From Planctomycetota bacterium (GTDB lineage Bacteria > Planctomycetota > SZUA-567 > JAFGNG01): DNA of 7,825 nucleotides. Location of the stretch: the NCBI GenBank assembly GCA_016927125.1, contig JAFGNG010000086.1, forward strand, positions 1 to 7,825, written 5' to 3'. The notes under the pieces were generated by a model. It was not told where the DNA came from and did not search any database. It saw only the letters and a program-made list of their open reading frames with translations. Position numbers and translations under genes: made by a program. Positions 1-6,407 of the stretch are shown in pieces (position 1 is the stretch's first letter; every line of letters begins with the position of its first letter).

Positions 1-1099
1 CTTCGATACAGGGCGTGCTGGCGCGGTCCAGCAACTCATTCACCACCGCCTGTGGCGTGGACAGCTCCGCCTTGGAGCTGCCATTGAGGCCAAACATTTC
101 CTGCCAGAATCGATTGATATTCTTATAATGGAAAATCTGTGGCGGGGTTGCCTCCGCAGACGGCGTCTTCTTGAGAACCAGCTCTTCCGCCTTGGCGAGA
201 GCGGTTGTGAAATAACCTTCTTCATCGGCCAGGCCAAGCTTGACCGCCTCGGGTCCGGTGAAGATGCTGCCATCGGCGAGCTTTTCGACCTCCTCGACCG
301 GTAGGCCCCGGCCTGTTGAAATCACTTCAACAAAGCGCTGATGCGAGGAAGCGAGGATCTTTGCGAAGATCTCTCTTTCCTTGTCAGAAAGGTCGCGGAA
401 GGGCGAGCCGAGATCTTTCATCGGAGTGCTCTTTTCAGGCATGGCCTCGATGCCGATCTTGTCGAAGAGTTCCTTGATTTTAAAGCGGTACATGATTACG
501 CCGAAGGAGCCGACAATGCTGGTGGGATTGACCACGATATACTTGGCCGGGGCAATCACCCAGTAGGCGCCGCTGGCCGCCATGCTGTCGACCGAGGCGA
601 TCACGGGTTTGCCGGCCGCCTGTAATTGTAAAATCTCATGATGGATGAGATCGCTGGCGGTGATCCCTCCCCCGGGGGAATCGACCTGGAGCACCACCGC
701 CTTGACCTTGTCGTCCTGGCGCGCTTCGCGTAAACAGATATTGATCTCGCGGACCATGTTCCACTCCGCGTAATTTTCGCCGCCCATGATGGCGCCATAG
801 AGGGGAATCACGGCGATGGCATTGTCCGCATCGCCCTCGCGGATAACCTCTTTGTATACCCCGCCCTGCCGAAGGCCGGGAATAACCCCTTCCACATCCT
901 GGGAGAGGCTGCTGCTAACTGCGGATAGCATCAGGGCAAAGATTACAAATAATCCCAGGAAGCCCAGGAAGCACCCGAGAATCATCATGGAGCAGGAATA
1001 CAATACTCCCCGCCGGGGAGGCGATGAGGACTTGCGAGACTTTACCGGGCGCGGTGACGGAGGAACCTGTTGCGCGGAGAAGTTATCATAGCTGCTCAT
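1..1099 (-). CDS. sppA: Signal peptide peptidase SppA, C-terminus cut by the window edge
   Basis: Membrane-bound serine protease of the S49 family that degrades leftover signal peptides in the inner membrane. The 366 visible residues have a basic, proline-rich cytoplasmic N-terminus (1-33), one membrane segment (about 35-60), and the protease fold. The SPGGG oxyanion-type motif is at 141-145, MAASGAYW at 173-180 puts the nucleophile at Ser176, and STPMKD puts the general base at Lys228. The 52-residue Ser-Lys distance equals that of Bacillus subtilis SppA (Ser147/Lys199). It is therefore the short single-domain type, not the tandem-repeat E. coli type. The start ATG (minus strand, 1099) follows AAAGGA with 8-nt spacing. 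Residues after about 305 form a C-terminal extension of unclear function; no stop is reached. It is transcribed divergently from the MFS gene. Confidence 0.95.
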   Translation of the reverse strand, partial: MSSYDNFSAQQVPPSPRPVKSRKSSSPPRRGVLYSCSMMILGCFLGFLGLFVIFALMLSAVSSSLSQDVEGVIPGLRQGGVYKEVIREGDADNAIAVIPLYGAIMGGENYAEWNMVREINICLREARQDDKVKAVVLQVDSPGGGITASDLIHHEILQLQAAGKPVIASVDSMAASGAYWVIAPAKYIVVNPTSIVGSFGVIMYRFKIKELFDKIGIEAMPEKSTPMKDLGSPFRDLSDKEREIFAKILASSHQRFVEVISTGRGLPVEEVEKLADGSIFTGPEAVKLGLADEEGYFTTALAKAEELVLKKTPSAEATPPQIFHYKNINRFWQEMFGLNGSSKAELSTPQAVVNELLDRASTPCIE

Positions 1100-1191
1100 A
1101 AGAAATATCCTTTCTGCCGGTTAAGAACAATTGTGAGAAAACGCCATTATTCCTGAATTGATAATAAGGTGTAATACCTCACCCTCTTAAC

Positions 1192-1219
1192 AGTATTCCA
1201 GTAATTTATATTCTGTCAA
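1192..1219 (-). promoter_or_regulatory. Candidate sppA promoter
   Basis: Read on the minus strand there is a perfect -35 TTGACA (1214-1219), a 16-bp spacer, and a -10 AATACT (1192-1197) preceded by an extended TGG. Transcription would start near 1185 and give a leader of about 85 nt before the sppA ATG. The leader includes a short dyad (AGGT/ACCT around 1168-1180) that may be fortuitous. Assigned by matching sigma-70 consensus only. Confidence 0.5.
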
Positions 1220-1305
1220 GGACGGGCTTGCTGAAACCCGAATTAAAAGCCTAAGCGAATCAATAATCCTGTTAAATTTATAGTGATTTCAATTGCGTTT
1301 CGGCC

Positions 1306-1334
1306 TTGACCGCGATAAACTCCGGCTCAATTAT
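1306..1334 (+). promoter_or_regulatory. Weak candidate promoter for the MFS gene
   Basis: TTGACC (1306-1311) is followed 17 bp later by AATTAT (1329-1334), a 4-of-6 match to the -10 consensus. A TATACT at 1337-1342 is closer to consensus as a -10 but has no -35 at normal spacing. Either could drive the rightward gene at 1394. The rest of 1100-1393 holds no gene that I can support. Confidence 0.3.
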
Positions 1335-1393
1335 TGTATACTATCAATTGTCTGGATTAGGTCTCGATATCTTGCTTGTAGTTGGAAAATCAA

Positions 1394-2608
1394 ATGTTAA
1401 AGACCAATGCCGGTAAGATCTTTGTCCTGGCTTTCCTGCATTTTATCTGTGATTTCTATGGCGGTATGCGCACCCCGCTGGCAGAACCGACGCTGACCAC
1501 CCAGCTTGGAGCCAGCCTCGGGGATGTCCTGCTGGCCTTTATGCTGGCAAGTATCCTGACCAACCTGGTGCAGCCGCTGGGAGCGTTCTTCCTGCCCAAG
1601 CATGGCCTGCCGATTTTATTGATTCTTTGCCCCCTTTTAGCCATCAGCGCCGCCCTGATCGGATTCGCAGGCTCCACCCTGTCCCTGGCGATGTTTTTAT
1701 GTATGGCCAGCATCGGCATCGGCCTGCTCCATCCCGAAGGCTTGTTGACCGCGCAGGGCTTGAGCGGTTCCAACCATGGACTGGCGATCTCGGTCTTCCT
1801 CTCCGCGGGGTTGTTAGGCTACTCCTCCGGAGGGGTTACCAGCGCTTACTGGGCTACCACCTGGGGGATGTCCACCTATTGGCTGCTGGGAATTCCGGCG
1901 ATCATCGCGGTCGTCCTTGTCCTCATCTCCGGCCTGCATAAAACCGAGGGCCACGCCGCCACCTCCATGCAGGCCCATGAATGCCATGCGATAACCTTTC
2001 CGAAAATCCTGCTGCTGGGGACGGCGATTGCGTCGAGCATTCTTTTTTTCATCGCCTTCATTACGCCTTACCTGGTGCGCAGCTTTGGGGATAAAGCCCA
2101 GATCTGGGGAGGCGTGTTTATCTTCTGCTTCGGGATCGGGGGCCTGTTCGGGTCTTTTCTCTGGGGATACCTCTCCAAGAAAACCCGGTGCTGTTATATC
2201 ATTGCCATGTGCCAGATCTTTTCGATCCCGGTGCTGTATTATCTCATCCAGATTCAGAACCCCAAGCTGGTAATTTTCTTCGGCATCTACCTGGGGTTCT
2301 TTATCGGGGCAATCTCCCCTCTGGCGGCTGTCCTGAGCCGTAATGCCCCGGGAGAGAACACCCGGTTGCGAGCGGGTCTGATTATTGGCGGCTCCTGGGG
2401 ATTGGGCAGCCTCATGCTGATCGTGGCGGGAAAATGGGTGGACACCTACCCTAAGGGCGAGGTTTATCCGGTAAAGGCCTGCATCGCGTTCAGCATGGTT
2501 TTAATGCTTTTTACCTTTATCCTGGCTGTGTTTTTTTCCCGGAAGGAAAAAACCCCTTCCCCCGACGGTGAAGAAATCTCAGCCTTACCAATTGACATTC
2601 CCCGGTAA
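1394..2608 (+). CDS. MFS transporter, fosmidomycin-resistance-like
   Basis: Polytopic inner-membrane protein of 404 residues with about 12 hydrophobic segments in two halves joined by a hydrophilic loop rich in His and Glu near the middle. The N-terminal FLHFICDFYGG (14-24) and the IGLLHPEG motif (about 109-116) after TM4 resemble the fosmidomycin-resistance (Fsr) group of the major facilitator superfamily, which contains efflux pumps and uncharacterised members. The substrate cannot be read from sequence. ATG 1394 has GGAA 7 nt upstream. An in-frame TTG at 1382 would add four residues but has no Shine-Dalgarno, so ATG is preferred. The C-terminal tail is charged and ends in a TAA that overlaps a possible efp promoter. 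It is a single-gene unit by spacing: divergent from sppA and 90 bp before efp. Confidence 0.85.
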   Translation: MLKTNAGKIFVLAFLHFICDFYGGMRTPLAEPTLTTQLGASLGDVLLAFMLASILTNLVQPLGAFFLPKHGLPILLILCPLLAISAALIGFAGSTLSLAMFLCMASIGIGLLHPEGLLTAQGLSGSNHGLAISVFLSAGLLGYSSGGVTSAYWATTWGMSTYWLLGIPAIIAVVLVLISGLHKTEGHAATSMQAHECHAITFPKILLLGTAIASSILFFIAFITPYLVRSFGDKAQIWGGVFIFCFGIGGLFGSFLWGYLSKKTRCCYIIAMCQIFSIPVLYYLIQIQNPKLVIFFGIYLGFFIGAISPLAAVLSRNAPGENTRLRAGLIIGGSWGLGSLMLIVAGKWVDTYPKGEVYPVKACIAFSMVLMLFTFILAVFFSRKEKTPSPDGEEISALPIDIPR

Positions 2609-2620
2609 AAACAGGATTAT
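2592..2620 (+). promoter_or_regulatory. Candidate upstream efp promoter inside the MFS gene end
   Basis: A perfect -35 TTGACA (2592-2597) lies in the last codons of the MFS gene. A 17-bp spacer leads to GATTAT (2615-2620), a 4-of-6 match to the -10. It would start transcription near 2627, about 70 nt before the efp ATG. It is read from consensus only and could be coincidental coding sequence. Confidence 0.4.
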
Positions 2621-2656
2621 ATTAAATTGTAATTCAGGAAAAGCTCTCATCGCTTG

Positions 2657-2665
2657 TGTTATAAT
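2657..2665 (+). promoter_or_regulatory. Extended -10 promoter for efp
   Basis: TGT followed by TATAAT is a perfect extended -10 element (TGnTATAAT), the kind that can work without a good -35. The hexamer 17 bp upstream is poor. Transcription would begin near 2672, leaving a leader of about 27 nt that carries AAGGA (2685-2689), 9 nt before the efp start. The same 14-base block, with one change, occurs before kdsD. Confidence 0.55.
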
Positions 2666-2698
2666 CAGGTACCACTTTAAAGATAAGGATTTTTTACT

Positions 2699-3268
2699 AT
2701 GCCCAGCATCGGAGTAAACCAGGTCAGCCGCGGCACCGCAATTAATTGGAATGGTGAGATTTATATTTGCGTCGGGATGGAACATATCAAGCCCGGCAAA
2801 GGCCCGGCCTATGTCCAAATGAAACTCAAAAACGCGATCACGGGAAGGATTATTGATAACCGCTTCCGCTCCCAGGATACAGTCGACCAGGTAGATGTCG
2901 ACCGGGGCGACTATACCTTCTCCTACGTCTCCGGCGATAAATACGTTTTCATGCATACCAAGACCTATGAAGAGGTGGAAATTTCCGACGAGGCGATCGG
3001 GGATCGCAAGGATTACCTGGTGGAGGGCAATACCGTTACCCTTTGCACGGTGCATGGCAGTGTGCTTTCGATCGAACTGCCCAAGACGGTGGTACTTGAA
3101 GTTATAGAAACCGAGCCGGGCATTAAGAATGCCAGCGCCACCAATGTCGGCAAACCGGCTACCACCAACACCGGTCTGATCGTTACGGTGCCGCCCTTTA
3201 TCAACCAGGGCGACAGGATCAAGGTCGACACTGAAAACGGCACCTACATGGAGCGGTATAACGCTTAG
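2699..3268 (+). CDS. efp: Translation elongation factor P
   Basis: EF-P binds the ribosome between the P and E sites and rescues it when stalled at polyproline. The 189-residue length and three-domain layout are normal: KOW-like N-domain (1-65), OB domain (about 66-126) and C-terminal OB domain (about 130-187). The tip loop reads KPGKG at 31-35, so Lys34 matches the residue that E. coli modifies with beta-lysine through EpmA. The modifying enzyme is not in this window, so the type of modification is unknown. The C-domain signature GKPATTNTG (about 161-169) and the KVDT segment near the end are typical of the family. ATG 2699 has AAGGA 9 nt upstream. It ends in TAG and is followed by a probable terminator, so it is likely monocistronic. 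Confidence 0.97.
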   Translation: MPSIGVNQVSRGTAINWNGEIYICVGMEHIKPGKGPAYVQMKLKNAITGRIIDNRFRSQDTVDQVDVDRGDYTFSYVSGDKYVFMHTKTYEEVEISDEAIGDRKDYLVEGNTVTLCTVHGSVLSIELPKTVVLEVIETEPGIKNASATNVGKPATTNTGLIVTVPPFINQGDRIKVDTENGTYMERYNA

Positions 3269-3289
3269 AGATAGCCTGTTAGAAAGCAG

Positions 3290-3308
3290 CCGCCGGGCGG
3301 ATTTTTTT
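3290..3308 (+). terminator. Probable rho-independent terminator after efp
   Basis: A CCGC/GCGG stem with a three-base loop (3290-3300) is followed by one A and seven T residues (3302-3308). The stem is only four pairs but all GC. It sits 21 bases after the efp stop and 26 before the next start, so it separates efp from the CheX-like gene, perhaps only partially. Confidence 0.5.
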
Positions 3309-3334
3309 AGCTTGAATCTCAGGGGGGAAATCGC

Positions 3335-3832
3335 ATGGAGATCATCGGGGTCAATGAAGTTCTGCTTAATGCTTTGGTTAAAGCAACCCGGGACGGCCTG
3401 TCCATGGCCGGCATTGACCCTGTCCCGATCGGGGTATCGCGCTATGTCACCACCACCCGGGAGGTCTCCGCGATTATCGGCCTCGTCGGCAGCACCAGCG
3501 GCGCGGTTATGGTTAATGCCAGCAAGGAAATCACCTGCCAGATAGCGGAAAAGATGCTGAAGGAAAAATGCGAGCAACTCACCCCCCAGGCGCTGGATTC
3601 CATCAGTGAAATCGGCAATATCATTGCCGGCCAGACCAAGGCGATTCTCTCCACCACCGAATGGAAAATAGAAAAGATCAGTTGCCCTTCGGTCGTCGTC
3701 GGCAGCAGTTATTTCATCAGCCACTACAAGGGCATGCTCTCGGTGGCCGTGGATTTTGAACTGGGCGCCTTACCCTTGATTTCCCTTAATGAGCGCCTCT
3801 TCACCGTATCGATCTCCCTGATGACAACTTAA
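3335..3832 (+). CDS. CheX-like (CheC/CheX/FliY family) phosphatase
   Basis: A 165-residue soluble protein made of one CheX-type domain. The family signature is visible as SEIGNIIAG at 91-99: Glu92 and Asn95 form the E-x2-N pair that CheC/CheX/FliY proteins use to dephosphorylate CheY-P. CheX typically has one such motif, and the length is close to that of known CheX proteins. A second CheC-type motif is not seen. The start ATG has a strong AGGGGGG Shine-Dalgarno. No cheA, cheY, receptor or flagellar gene lies in the window, so the partner could be CheY encoded elsewhere or another response regulator. It is followed after 44 bp by the membrane protein gene without an obvious terminator, so the two may be co-transcribed. 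Confidence 0.78.
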   Translation: MEIIGVNEVLLNALVKATRDGLSMAGIDPVPIGVSRYVTTTREVSAIIGLVGSTSGAVMVNASKEITCQIAEKMLKEKCEQLTPQALDSISEIGNIIAGQTKAILSTTEWKIEKISCPSVVVGSSYFISHYKGMLSVAVDFELGALPLISLNERLFTVSISLMTT

Positions 3833-3876
3833 AGCTTCCAAGGCAAGCTATCGCGCAGCGAAAGGGGCATCCGGCT

Positions 3877-5043
3877 TTGTCTGTAAAAATCCGCAAACTC
3901 CTGCTCAACCTGCTTAAATTTGCAATTGTCTTTGCCGCCCTGTATTACCTGGTTGCAACCGGCAAGCTGAATTTTCATGATATTCGATTCCTCCCCGGCA
4001 ACTTCTGGCTGGTAGCGGTCGCGGCTGTAGGCGTACTCGTCGCCATGCTCTTTGCCTTCCTGCGCTGGTACCTGCTCTTGCGCGGGGTGGGCGCCCCCCT
4101 GCCCGCCCGGGCGGTATTGCGCCTGGGGGCAATCGGCATATTCTTCAATACTTTCATGCTGGGAGCCTTTGGCGGGGACCTGATCAAGATGGCCTACCTG
4201 GTTCGGGAAACCCACAAGCGCGCCACGGGTTTTGCCAGCATTATTGTTGACCGGATCTGCGGGTTGTTGGGATTGCTCTGCCTGGGCGGAGTCGCCATCT
4301 TCTTCTTCTGGCAGACCGTCAACAACCCGGAACTACAGCGGCTGGCGGTATTCTTCTTCGGGATCCTGGCAGCGCTGGCCCTGTCGCTGCTGGCGGCCTT
4401 TGTCTCTATTACCTTCAACCGGGTCACAGCGCTGGCGGGGATCATTATCCTGCTCTGTCTGCAGGTATTCCTGGTCTCGCGGCATGCATGGGATTATTTC
4501 TACCTGCTCCTCCAGATCGCGGCGGTTTCGGCAATCCTGGCGGCAACCGCTACGGCTATCCTGATTCCGAGCCTGCTGCCGGGTGGGGGCCTGGCGAATT
4601 TCGTCCGCGGGAAAATCCCGCTCGGGCACAAGCTTATGAATTTCATCGAAGCCCTGCTTGCTTTCCGCCACCATGCGGGATTGCTGCTGGGGGCGCTGGG
4701 GTTGAGCATTATTATCCACACCTGCTGCCTGCTTGCCCTGGCGATGCTGGCGAGGGCTGCCGGCAGCCTGGCGACGGCGGAGCAGATCTTCCTGACCGCG
4801 CCCCCGGCCTTAATCGCCAATATCCTGCCGGTACCGGGCGGCGGCCTGGGGGTGGGCGAAGCAGCTTTTGCGGGGCTCCTCGGGCTCTGCCGGGATGCTG
4901 CCGGCAACCCGATCTCGGGAGGAGCGATCTTGTTCCTGATGTACCGGGCTATTACTATCCTGCTCGGGATCGCCCTGGGCCTACCGTTCTACCTCTATGG
5001 CAAGGTGGAGATCCAGCAACTCCAGAAGGAAGCAACGGAATAA
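3877..5043 (+). CDS. YbhN/UPF0104 (LPG synthase TM-type) flippase-like membrane protein
   Basis: An integral membrane protein of 388 residues, about eight helices, from the lysylphosphatidylglycerol-synthase TM / UPF0104 family. Members include the flippase half of MprF and YbhN-like proteins thought to move lipids or lipid-linked glycans. Two family signatures are clear: FFNTFMLGAFGGDLIKMAYL (89-108) and PVPGGGLGVGEAAF (318-331). No soluble aminoacyl-transferase domain is attached, so lysyl-PG synthesis is not implied. The start is TTG at 3877, with AAAGGGG 9 nt upstream; no in-frame ATG is available nearby. The following gene, kdsD, is 146 bp away. A role in envelope lipid or glycan transport would fit that neighbour but is inference. 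Confidence 0.85.
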   Translation: MSVKIRKLLLNLLKFAIVFAALYYLVATGKLNFHDIRFLPGNFWLVAVAAVGVLVAMLFAFLRWYLLLRGVGAPLPARAVLRLGAIGIFFNTFMLGAFGGDLIKMAYLVRETHKRATGFASIIVDRICGLLGLLCLGGVAIFFFWQTVNNPELQRLAVFFFGILAALALSLLAAFVSITFNRVTALAGIIILLCLQVFLVSRHAWDYFYLLLQIAAVSAILAATATAILIPSLLPGGGLANFVRGKIPLGHKLMNFIEALLAFRHHAGLLLGALGLSIIIHTCCLLALAMLARAAGSLATAEQIFLTAPPALIANILPVPGGGLGVGEAAFAGLLGLCRDAAGNPISGGAILFLMYRAITILLGIALGLPFYLYGKVEIQQLQKEATE

Positions 5044-5068
5044 AAGGCTTTCAAACCGAGTTATACCC

Positions 5069-5077
5069 TGTTATGAT
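5069..5077 (+). promoter_or_regulatory. Candidate extended -10 promoter for kdsD
   Basis: TGT plus TATGAT is an extended -10 differing from consensus at one position. The -35 region 17 bp upstream (TTTCAA, 5049-5054) is a weak match. The block TGTTATGATCAGGT (5069-5082) matches the efp promoter block (2657-2670) at 13 of 14 bases. It would give a leader of about 105 nt. Confidence 0.35.
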
Positions 5078-5122
5078 CAGGTTGAAACTTGCAGGAACAG
5101 CGCAGGACAGGGAAAATAATGT

Positions 5123-5138
5123 AATATATACATATATT
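5123..5138. repeat. AT-rich 7-bp inverted repeat in the kdsD leader
   Basis: AATATAT (5123-5129) and ATATATT (5132-5138) are perfect inverted copies separated by AC. The site lies between the candidate kdsD promoter and the ribosome binding site, in otherwise GC-rich surroundings. It could be an operator or an mRNA hairpin. It is not an NrdR box because the conserved C and G are missing. Confidence 0.4.
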
Positions 5139-5177
5139 GAACCCGCTTCCCTGGCGAAATGGTTACGACGCTTTCCC

Positions 5178-5183
5178 GGAGGA
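5178..5183 (+). promoter_or_regulatory. Ribosome binding site that fixes the kdsD start
   Basis: GGAGGA lies 6 nt before the ATG at 5190. The reading frame is open far upstream (to 4488), but that part overlaps the preceding membrane protein gene in another frame and does not look like protein. This site and homology both place the true start at 5190. Confidence 0.85.
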
Positions 5184-5189
5184 ATAAGC

Positions 5190-6158
5190 ATGACCCTGGC
5201 ATATGGCAAAGAAGTTCTGGACGCGGAAGTTGCTGCGATCAATTCAGTGCGCGACCACCTTGGCGCTGCTTTCGAGGAAGCCCTCGCCCTGATTGCGGAG
5301 GAGAGCGGCCGGCGCGTAATTGCCTGCGGGATCGGCAAGGCCGGGATTATCGCGCAGAAGGTGGCGGCGACCTTGGCGAGTACCGGTACCGACGCTGTCT
5401 TTATGCACCCCGCGGACGCGCTCCACGGCGATCTCGGCATGGTGCGCAAGCATGATGTTGCCTTGATCTTCAGCAATTCGGGTGAATCCGATGAAATCTC
5501 CCGGCTCCTCCCGTTCCTGCGCAGCCTGGGCTTGAAACTCATTGCCGTTACCAGCTCCACCCGCAGCACCCTGGGGGTGCAGGCTGATATAGTTCTGGAA
5601 ATGGGTGATCTCCAGGAAGCCTGCCCACTGGGATTGGCGCCGACCGCCAGCACCACCGCGATGCTCGCCCTGGGAGACGCACTGGCAATGTCCTTGATGA
5701 AACAGCGGGGCTTTTCCAACTCCGATTTCGCTGCCATCCATCCGGGCGGCAATCTTGGCAAGAAGGTTTTCACCGTCGCCGAGGTTATCCGCGGCAAGAA
5801 TGCGGTCGCCCTGGTTAAAGCCGATACCCAGGTCCGGGAGGTATTGCAAAGGATCAGCTCCGCGCGTGCGGGCTCTGCCGTGGTTATTGATCACAACGGC
5901 GAATTGCTCGGGATCTTCACCGACGGCGATCTCCGCCGGGGCTTGTTGGCGGATGCCAAGTTGCTGGCGCAGGAGGTGGGTAAGGTTATGACCAGAACCC
6001 CCTACACCATCAACGCCGCTGCCGCTGCCACGGAAGCCCTGGCAGTAATGCAAAAACATCGCATCGGCGAAATGCCGGTGCTTGACCAGGATAATAAGGT
6101 CTGCGGCATGGTTGATATCAAGGGACTGCTGGCAGCCGGATTTACCTCGGGAAAATAA
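5190..6158 (+). CDS. kdsD: Arabinose-5-phosphate isomerase
   Basis: Cytoplasmic enzyme that converts ribulose-5-phosphate to arabinose-5-phosphate, the first step of Kdo synthesis for LPS or capsule. The 322-residue length is close to that of E. coli KdsD (328). An N-terminal SIS sugar-isomerase domain (about 30-190) is followed by two CBS domains (about 200-260 and 264-320). With a constant offset of nine residues, the E. coli catalytic residues Lys59, Glu111, Glu152 and His193 fall on Lys50, Glu102, Glu143 and His184. These lie in the motifs GIGKAG, SNSGESDE, EACPLGLAPT and IHPGGNLG. No other Kdo gene (kdsA, kdsB, kdsC, lpt) follows, so the pathway must be encoded elsewhere. A KpsF or GutQ paralogue role cannot be excluded. 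Confidence 0.95.
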   Translation: MTLAYGKEVLDAEVAAINSVRDHLGAAFEEALALIAEESGRRVIACGIGKAGIIAQKVAATLASTGTDAVFMHPADALHGDLGMVRKHDVALIFSNSGESDEISRLLPFLRSLGLKLIAVTSSTRSTLGVQADIVLEMGDLQEACPLGLAPTASTTAMLALGDALAMSLMKQRGFSNSDFAAIHPGGNLGKKVFTVAEVIRGKNAVALVKADTQVREVLQRISSARAGSAVVIDHNGELLGIFTDGDLRRGLLADAKLLAQEVGKVMTRTPYTINAAAAATEALAVMQKHRIGEMPVLDQDNKVCGMVDIKGLLAAGFTSGK

Positions 6159-6351
6159 TCACCCGGATTCTAACCCTGCCCTCAAATAACAACTGCTGAA
6201 ATCGAATCCTCCCATGCCTCCCGGTCAGGGTTTTTCAGAAAAAATCCACTGGAATTGCCTCGCTGCCTTCTTCTTATTCAGGTGCTGGCAAACAGTTACA
6301 AAAACCGGAAATATTGGTTCAAAAAAGTTTAAAACTTAGTTGGATTTACTC
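6159..6351. other. Gene-free spacer between kdsD and the nrdR promoter
   Basis: No supported gene. There are dispersed complementary pieces (AACCCTG at 6172-6178 with CAGGGTT at 6226-6232, then a short T run; GGATTC at 6165-6170 with GAATCC at 6204-6209) that might help end kdsD transcription, but none forms a convincing terminator. The part just before the nrdR promoter (about 6297-6350) is AT-rich and could act as an UP element. Confidence 0.5.
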
Positions 6352-6380
6352 TTGACTAAACCACTGTATATTGGGTTAAT
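6352..6380 (+). promoter_or_regulatory. Candidate nrdR operon promoter
   Basis: TTGACT (6352-6357, 5 of 6 at -35), a 17-bp spacer, then GTTAAT (6375-6380, 4 of 6 at -10). Transcription would begin near 6387. The first NrdR box fills the spacer and touches the -10, and the second lies at the start of the transcript, so bound NrdR would block RNA polymerase. The predicted leader to the nrdR GTG is about 290 nt. Confidence 0.5.
6361..6376. promoter_or_regulatory. NrdR box 1
   Basis: The 16-mer CCACTGTATATTGGGT matches the published NrdR consensus acaCwAtATaTwGtgt at 13 of 16 positions, including the central C...G pair. It lies in the spacer of the candidate promoter upstream of the nrdR gene itself. 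NrdR sites normally occur as pairs, and a second copy is present 31 bp downstream. Confidence 0.8.
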
Positions 6381-6391
6381 TGTAGGCGTAG

Positions 6392-6407
6392 TCGCAATAT
6401 ATTGTGG
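6392..6407. promoter_or_regulatory. NrdR box 2
   Basis: The 16-mer TCGCAATATATTGTGG matches the same consensus at 13 of 16 positions, with a perfect CAATATATTG core. Its start is 31 bp from that of box 1, with 15 bp between the sites, which puts both on one face of the helix. This spacing is characteristic of functional NrdR box pairs. Confidence 0.82.

Noticed and set aside
2585..3724. Long minus-strand open frame of 379 codons opposite efp and the CheX-like gene
   Set aside because: Both plus-strand genes beneath it are clear homologues; the antisense frame has no recognisable motifs and is a codon-bias shadow.
3833..3857. AGCTT/AAGCT hairpin after the CheX-like gene as a terminator
   Set aside because: The five-pair stem has no T run after it, so read-through into the membrane protein gene is expected.
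4488..5189. Upstream in-frame extension of kdsD (about 234 extra codons)
   Set aside because: It overlaps the YbhN-family gene in another frame, is Gly/Pro/Arg-rich like out-of-frame GC-rich sequence, and the ATG at 5190 has an excellent Shine-Dalgarno and matches family length.
5244..6059. Long minus-strand open frame opposite kdsD
   Set aside because: kdsD has all catalytic residues in place; the antisense frame shows no family features.
6172..6235. Possible terminator after kdsD (AACCCTG/CAGGGTT then T run)
   Set aside because: The loop would be 47 nt and only three T residues remain outside the stem, so it is not a convincing intrinsic terminator.
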